Positions 59,318 through 64,000 of a stretch of DNA of 64,000 nt are shown in pieces. The notes below the pieces were generated by a model that saw only the letters and a program-made list of their open reading frames with translations, ran no database searches and had not been told where the DNA came from. Source of the stretch: Hemerocallis citrina (lineage: Eukaryota; Streptophyta; Magnoliopsida; Asparagales; Asphodelaceae); the NCBI GenBank assembly GCA_017893485.1, contig CM030365.1, positions 28,790,289 through 28,854,288 on the forward strand, given 5' to 3'. The position numbers and the translations under genes were made by a program. Each line of letters starts with the position of its first letter. The stretch's first letter is position 1.

Positions 59318-60545
59318 GCTGTATTTATCGGAATTCGACAGAAATATACTTTTTAGGAAAGTAAGAATATCTATCACAACTCTCTAGTTGAATACTTTTT
59401 CAGATTCCGTAAGGAATTCAAAATTCGGTTCATCGAACACACGCAAACAGTTTAACCAAACTGTGGATTTTCAACAAAAAGCTGAAACTTCTACAGCTAG
59501 TAACTTTTGCTCTACTTATCGGAATCCAACAAAACTTGACAATTTGAAAAGGTGGGAACATCTACTCAAACTCCTTAGTTGACCACTTTCTCAGATTCTG
59601 TAAGGAATTCTGAATTCCTACTCGTCGAACACATGCAAACGGTAAGAAAACAGCAAAAACTGACAATTTGAAAGCTTATAACTTTTGTTCCACTTATCGG
59701 AATTTAACCCAAGAGGGCAATTTGGAAAGGTGAGAACGTCTACTACAACTCTCTAGTTGGTTGGATCCTCAGATTCAGCGAGTAAGACACTCAAAAACTA
59801 TAAGGAATTAAGACAGATACAATTCCAACTCACCAAATACACAGCGAAGCTAAAAACTTTCAAAGTCCATAACTTCTACCCCGCTTGTCGAAATTTAACC
59901 CGAGAGGTCAATTCGGATGGAGAGAGTCTCTACTACGACTACCTAGTTGGTCCGAACCTCAGATTCAACCATTAAGTCACTCAAAAACATCAGAGTCAAA
60001 ACAGCAAGCACACTCAGCTCAAGCTGACTGCTGCTTCTTCCAAACACCATAACTCCTATTCCGCTTATCGAAATCTAGCCCTATAGGTCAGTTCGGAAAG
60101 GGGAGAGTCTCTATTACAACTTCCTAGTTGGTCCGAACCTCAGATTCAACAGGTTAGACACTCTAAAACATCAAGGAAGTCAAATAACAAGCACACTCAG
60201 CACAAACTGGTTGCTGCATCTTCCAAATACCATAACTCCTATTCCGGTGATCGGAATTTAGCCCGCGAGGTCAATTCGGAAAGGGGAGAGACTCTACTAC
60301 AACTGCCTAGTTGGTCCGAACATCAGATTCAACAGGTAAGACACTCTAAAACATCAAGGAAGTCAAACAGCAAGCACACTCAGCTCAAGCTAGCTGCTGC
60401 ATCTTTCAAATACCATAAGTCCTATTCCGCTTATCGAAATTTAGCCCGAGAGGCCAATTCGGAAAGGGGATGATGTCTACTACAACTCCCTTGTTGGCCC
60501 AAACTTTTAATTCTGCAAGGAAACCCGAGTTCTAGCCCCTCAAAG
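59318..60545. repeat. ~183-bp tandem repeat in LTR-B, seven copies, uninterrupted
   Basis: TTATCGGAATT-type anchors at 59335, 59516, 59694, 59885, 60065, 60248 and 60431 (periods 181, 178, 191, 180, 183, 183). Later copies are more alike than the first three. Confidence 0.93.
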
Positions 60546-61884
60546 CCACTGCGACGCTAACTCCAAAACAGTGAGTGCTGTGTTTTTCCTATGCTCGCTG
60601 TTTTGGGTGAAACGCTCATTTCACCCATCAAAATAGCTACAAAAAATCCCCAAAAATTCTGGCATAGTAACAACACATAAGAGAACCTCCCACATAAATT
60701 TCGGGTCAAAATTCTTCCATTAACCTAGTTAAGCAAATTTAACCCTACAACCCTAAAAACCGAATCTTTATCGTTTCTTCTAGTGTTCTACTACTTGAAA
60801 CTTCATATGCCCCTCTAATCTATTCCACACAACAACAAAAAACAATAATAACAACAAAAATAATAAGCAAAGTGTTGAGAACCCCCACCCAAAAATGGTT
60901 GGAAGAACTTGCTAGCCTTCTCCTCCTTGCTCCTTGTTCTTGCTCCTCTTCAAGAACTCCACAAATGAAAGAAACCCATGAACCCTAACCTCTTTTTTGA
61001 TTTTGATCGCTCTTTTCTTTTCTTTTCTTCTCAATCTTTCTCTTTTCTAAAATAAAAACCAATAGAAGAAGTAGAAGTGAAATGAGATGAGAGTGAGAAG
61101 AGTTGGAGAAATGAAGAGACAAAATGAAATGGGGGGTTTTCCCCGTTTGGTTTGGCTGGCCTCTTTTGTAGAGGGAGAGAGAGAGAGAGAAAGATGTGGT
61201 GGAGAGAGCCACTTGTCTCTCTCTCTTTCTAGTGGCTCAAATTAATTGGGAATTAATTTGTAAATTTTAATTTACAATAAAAATCCTATAAATTGCGATC
61301 AACACCCAAAATCATCTCTAACCCTTTATTTTGATCATGATGGGTCACCAATTAAAATATAATTTCCCAAATCACATACTATACGATTTGTATAAACACC
61401 CGAAATTGATATAATTCAAATACGTGCATATATCTGAATATACATATATTTTAGCTCGTGAAAACGAACAAATCAGTAAAAAAATAATTTAATTCCGATA
61501 AAATAAATTTTTTACTGGCTCGGAAGATTCTAGTATCAATTTGATACAAAACGGTTATATAGCGACTAGTATATATACATATATTATGTTTATTAACAAA
61601 ACCAAGTGATGTCCATCAAAAATATTTCAATTATTGAAAAAGCAGTAAAATAATAATAAAATAATAATTTTTAATATCTACCAGGTATTTTCCAGACATT
61701 TTCTCCAAAATGCGTTTTTCAAGATTTTGCAGAAGTGTACAAAACTGGTACGATACCTGTATATACTTACTAGTATATACGTCCAGGTAACTTTTTATTA
61801 AAAAAACTAAGAAATTCTCATTAAAATATTTCAATTTCAAAAAATAATAATTTTATAAATATAATATCCGTCCGGGATATTACA

Positions 61885-61904
61885 ATACTTCCTCCTTAGA
61901 ATAG
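61885..61904 (-). other. Polypurine tract, interior 2
   Basis: Minus-strand CTATTCTAAGGAGGAAGTAT before LTR-B. 17 of 19 bases match the internal purine tract at 62539-62557. Confidence 0.85.
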
Positions 61905-62009
61905 TTATGTCCTCATAACTACGTTAAGTCAGGAAAACAGAAAAACATTCATACACTAAAATACTCGGAGAAGGAAAATTTATACAACTTTCTGGCTCCC
62001 AAGTGAATC

Positions 62010-62600
62010 ATCCACGATTTGGTTCAACCAAGAACCCAACCTTCATTTCAAAGCTGCATGAAGAATCTGCCAAAGTCGAGATGTAACTCTCGAATCTTGG
62101 TCAGAACCACTAACGTTGGCACTCCATGCTGCTTCCTTACGCCTTCAATGTGGACTTCCGCTAATTTCTCTTAGTGACTAAGTCATCTTTTTTGAAAAAA
62201 TGTACAGACTTTGCCAACCAGGTCCCAAATAACCAAAATTGAGTTGTACATTTTCGAACTTTTGGGTAATCTTGTGGCGAAGTCCATACCAACATTCTGA
62301 GATTTTCCCTCATCATGTTGCTACTTAATTGCTTCAAAACCGTGCATCTTCTGCCTAAGCCTTCTGGTATGAACACCTAGACTCCGTTGCGGCTCCCATC
62401 ATGTCAAAACTGAGCTTCAATCTTGAGTAATCACTTCAATACTGCTTGCCTGATCTCATCTTCTAGCTTCTTACTTCCTTCACGGTATTCGGCTGAGGTC
62501 AATCCTTCACTTATCTCGACCTTTTGCAGTTCGGTAGCCACTCCCTCCTTAGAATAGGACATGGCCTATGAATATCACTTCTGACTTCCAGGATTCTCTC
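62010..62600 (-). pseudogene. Collapsed gypsy pol remnant, interior 2
   Basis: The same fragments as 55000-55545. They are the RT tail (SKEGVATELQKVEI, about 62555-62514), LEDEIRQAVLK (about 62466-62434), and integrase-core pieces VGMDFATRLPKSSKMYNSI (about 62300-62240) and KLAEVHIEGVRKQHGVPM (about 62163-62110). They lie in shifting frames with stops. Catalytic residues are incomplete. The shared breakpoints show that the deletion preceded duplication of the unit. Confidence 0.65.
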
Positions 62601-63066
62601 CTGTAACTTTCTCAAAGCCGATGCTCTTGTAGTTGCTCAGAACTACACTCAATGCTCAACATGCACTTCTTCCGCTCCTGCAAGGTCCGACTTTTACAAA
62701 TATATACTTAAGGTCTTCCAATTGATTGGAGTTCACAGCCCTTATAGTATAAACCTATAATGAGGATTGCTCCAGACGGTGTATTTAAACAAACCAAATC
62801 TAGAGTTGCCTCTCGCACACATCTCAACTCTTGCAAAAATTTAATTCAGACAAAAGAATATGATGAACCCAAAATTGAACACAACAGTTGCATGGATTTC
62901 ATATATATATAAATCCAACTGGTTACAAAAAGTGTTACATCATATATTACTTCTTAGTCCAAAATAAATTTCAAAATACAACTCTTAAACTTAGTTGCAG
63001 TTCCAAATGCACATATTGGTACTGGCTCTCCTGCCTTCTTCAGCTTCCTTGTAGTAAGTGTGAACT
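62601..63066. other. Interior 2 spacer between gag and pol remnant
   Basis: No recognisable domain. Its counterpart is 55546-56011. Contains TATATATAT and a TTAGTTGCAGTTCCAAATGC stretch. The 63-codon plus frame at 62888-63079 is not supported. Confidence 0.5.
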
Positions 63067-63753
63067 CTACCCATGGTGAACAGGCTCCTTTCCCTTATTG
63101 TTCATCTTCGGGGCTGATCTGCCATCATTTTTATGAAGTTGGGGACAGTTCGGCTTAACATGACCAATCTCCCCACAATTGTAACATGTACGGGTCTCAA
63201 CCTGGGGGTATTTTCTCAGACACTGGCTCCTGAAATGACCATGCTCCCCACATCGAAAACAACTTCCTAGCTTGGCGCCTCCAAGTTTGCCCCTCGTTTT
63301 CTGAGTCTTCTGCTTCTGACCTTGGTTCTTGAACCCTGATGCTGGTGCAAATCTTTTTCCTTGTAGTCATGGACAGACTGATTTCTTGTGCCCAACTCTC
63401 TCACAAAGATTGCATACTACAACTTTGGTGGTCTCTGGCATTTGCTCCCATTCATGTTGTAGTCGTGCCAATCTGGAATCAAGGTATTCCTGCTCCTTTT
63501 CTAGGCCTGCTAATATAGCTTCGAAAGCATCACCCAGTTGCTTAGCTTGACGACCTTTCCTAAACCTGCGCTTCCTCACCTTCTTTATTTCCTGACCTAT
63601 GCTGGCTGCTGTCGCCTTGCGCTGATCCACACTTAGCCCTGGCGGTGGTGAAATCTCCTTCGGCTCTGCACTAAATATCATCGGATCATCCGTTGAAATC
63701 GGCTCACTCTCTTCCATCAACACCTCCCCGGTTAGGATATCATCGAACACCAT
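63067..63753 (-). pseudogene. Gypsy gag, interior 2, one in-frame stop
   Basis: ATG at 63753-63751, 229 codons including the final TAG, one internal TGA at 63369-63367 (codon 129) where interior 1 has CGA. N-terminal ~110 residues: acidic start (MVFDDILTGEVLMEESEPIS), a basic helix (IKKVRKRRFRKGRQAKQ) and a helical segment. It then has three CCHC knuckles: CNLC..GH....C at about residues 114-127, CFRCGEHGHFRSQC and CYNCGEIGHVKPNC, all with intact ligands. The stop falls just after the first knuckle, so the other two would be lost. It is the better preserved of the two copies. Confidence 0.88.
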
Positions 63754-63934
63754 CCTTAAAACACACATACTGGAATTAGTCCAGATATAGAAAATTTATA
63801 AAACATAAGTTGAAAGAACAACAATATGAATTATAACTATCTACAACTAGCTAAACCCCGACTCCTAAAAGGCATCCAAGTTTAATTTTTTTACTGTGTT
63901 GGACTGTAAATTGAAGTCGACTCTGATACCACTC

Positions 63935-64000
63935 TGTAACGCTTGGATTTTTCGTAACTGGAAAACCGTGACATAAGTCAGAATATTTTTTTCAATTATC
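63935..64000 (-). repeat. LTR-C, start only
   Basis: TGTAACGCTTGGATTTTTCG.. matches the end of LTR-B (56881 onward) with several changes. It continues beyond the window. Confidence 0.85.

Larger units (their letters stand above)
56881..61884 (-). repeat. LTR-B, complete 5.0-kb LTR
   Basis: Plus strand TGTAACGCCCCGATTTTCGG..CGGGATATTACA. It is shared by the two interiors, serving as 5' LTR for one and 3' LTR for the other. It contains the 78-bp array and the ~183-bp array, and preserves the empty sites of both solo LTRs found in LTR-A. Confidence 0.95.
45548..64000 (-). mobile_element. Tandem gypsy array: LTR-A, interior 1, LTR-B, interior 2, LTR-C
   Basis: Minus-strand LTRs TGTAATATCCCGG..GGGGCGTTACA. 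LTR-A 45548-54855 (left end truncated, two solo LTRs inserted), interior 54856-56880 (2025 bp), LTR-B 56881-61884 (5004 bp, complete), interior 61885-63934 (2050 bp), LTR-C from 63935 to the window end. Each interior has the same gag and the same collapsed pol, an initiator-Met primer site next to its 5' LTR and a purine tract next to its 3' LTR. Sharing a middle LTR is the product of unequal recombination between copies or LTRs. The far end is outside the window. Confidence 0.92.

Noticed and set aside
61631..61840. 69-codon minus ORF at the LTR-B 5' end
   Set aside because: AT-rich LTR sequence, and the counterpart in LTR-A (54600-54810) is not open in the same way.
1..64000. Endogenous pararetrovirus (Caulimoviridae) remnants
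   Set aside because: I looked for movement protein, coat CCHC and RT-RNase H without integrase. All RT-like remnants are linked to integrase or LTRs of Copia or gypsy type.
1..64000. CRISPR-like or bacterial system
   Set aside because: The regular repeats lack unique spacers, and all context is plant transposon DNA.

Overview
This window is nuclear DNA from a flowering plant, most likely a eudicot. It consists almost entirely of nested LTR retrotransposons and DNA transposons. The signs are AT-rich DNA, long (AT)n tracts, LTRs bounded by TG..CA with 5-bp target-site duplications (TSDs), initiator-methionine tRNA primer-binding sites, Copia, Athila-like, Tat-like and chromovirus-like coding remnants, a Mutator-like element and small MITEs. 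I found no intact host gene, no CRISPR, no rRNA gene and no convincing tRNA gene. Most long ORFs are low-complexity LTR sequence or pass through tandem repeats.

Layout. 1-4485: AT-rich LTR-like repeats, a 50-bp minisatellite, an (AT)40 tract and a C33 run. 4759-14029: a decayed minus-strand Ty1/Copia element, split between gag and protease by a Mutator-like element (8754-13208, 9-bp TSD) that itself carries a 3.4-kb solo LTR (9076-12455). 14234-14885: an (AT)n-flanked MITE, a hairpin and a pyrimidine-rich segment. 14886-38439: a three-level Russian doll. A LARD-like element (3.9-kb LTRs, 0.8-kb non-coding interior, TSD CCTCC) is split by a gypsy element with 3.1-3.5-kb LTRs (22785-37719). That element's gag is split by an Athila-like gag-only element (27327-33761, TSD AACTT).

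38440-44184: a leader-like fragment, a 463-bp solo LTR (TSD ATGTA), a foldback element, then the 3' part of a Tat-lineage element: antisense ORF remnants, a ~73-bp tandem-repeat 3' UTR and a 3' LTR. 44185-45547: a piece of another LTR. 45548-64000: a tandem gypsy array, LTR-interior-LTR-interior-LTR. Its ~5-kb LTRs carry a 78-bp minisatellite and a seven-copy ~183-bp repeat. LTR-A is pierced by two solo LTRs whose empty sites are visible in LTR-B.

Nothing here works as a gene system. The interest is in transposon architecture: a recurring non-autonomous design of giant LTRs around a short, pol-deleted interior; a polypurine tract duplicated inside the interior; LTR-borne satellite-like arrays; microsatellite-associated MITEs; and sharply defined insertion order. 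Family names are my recognition from motifs, not database results.
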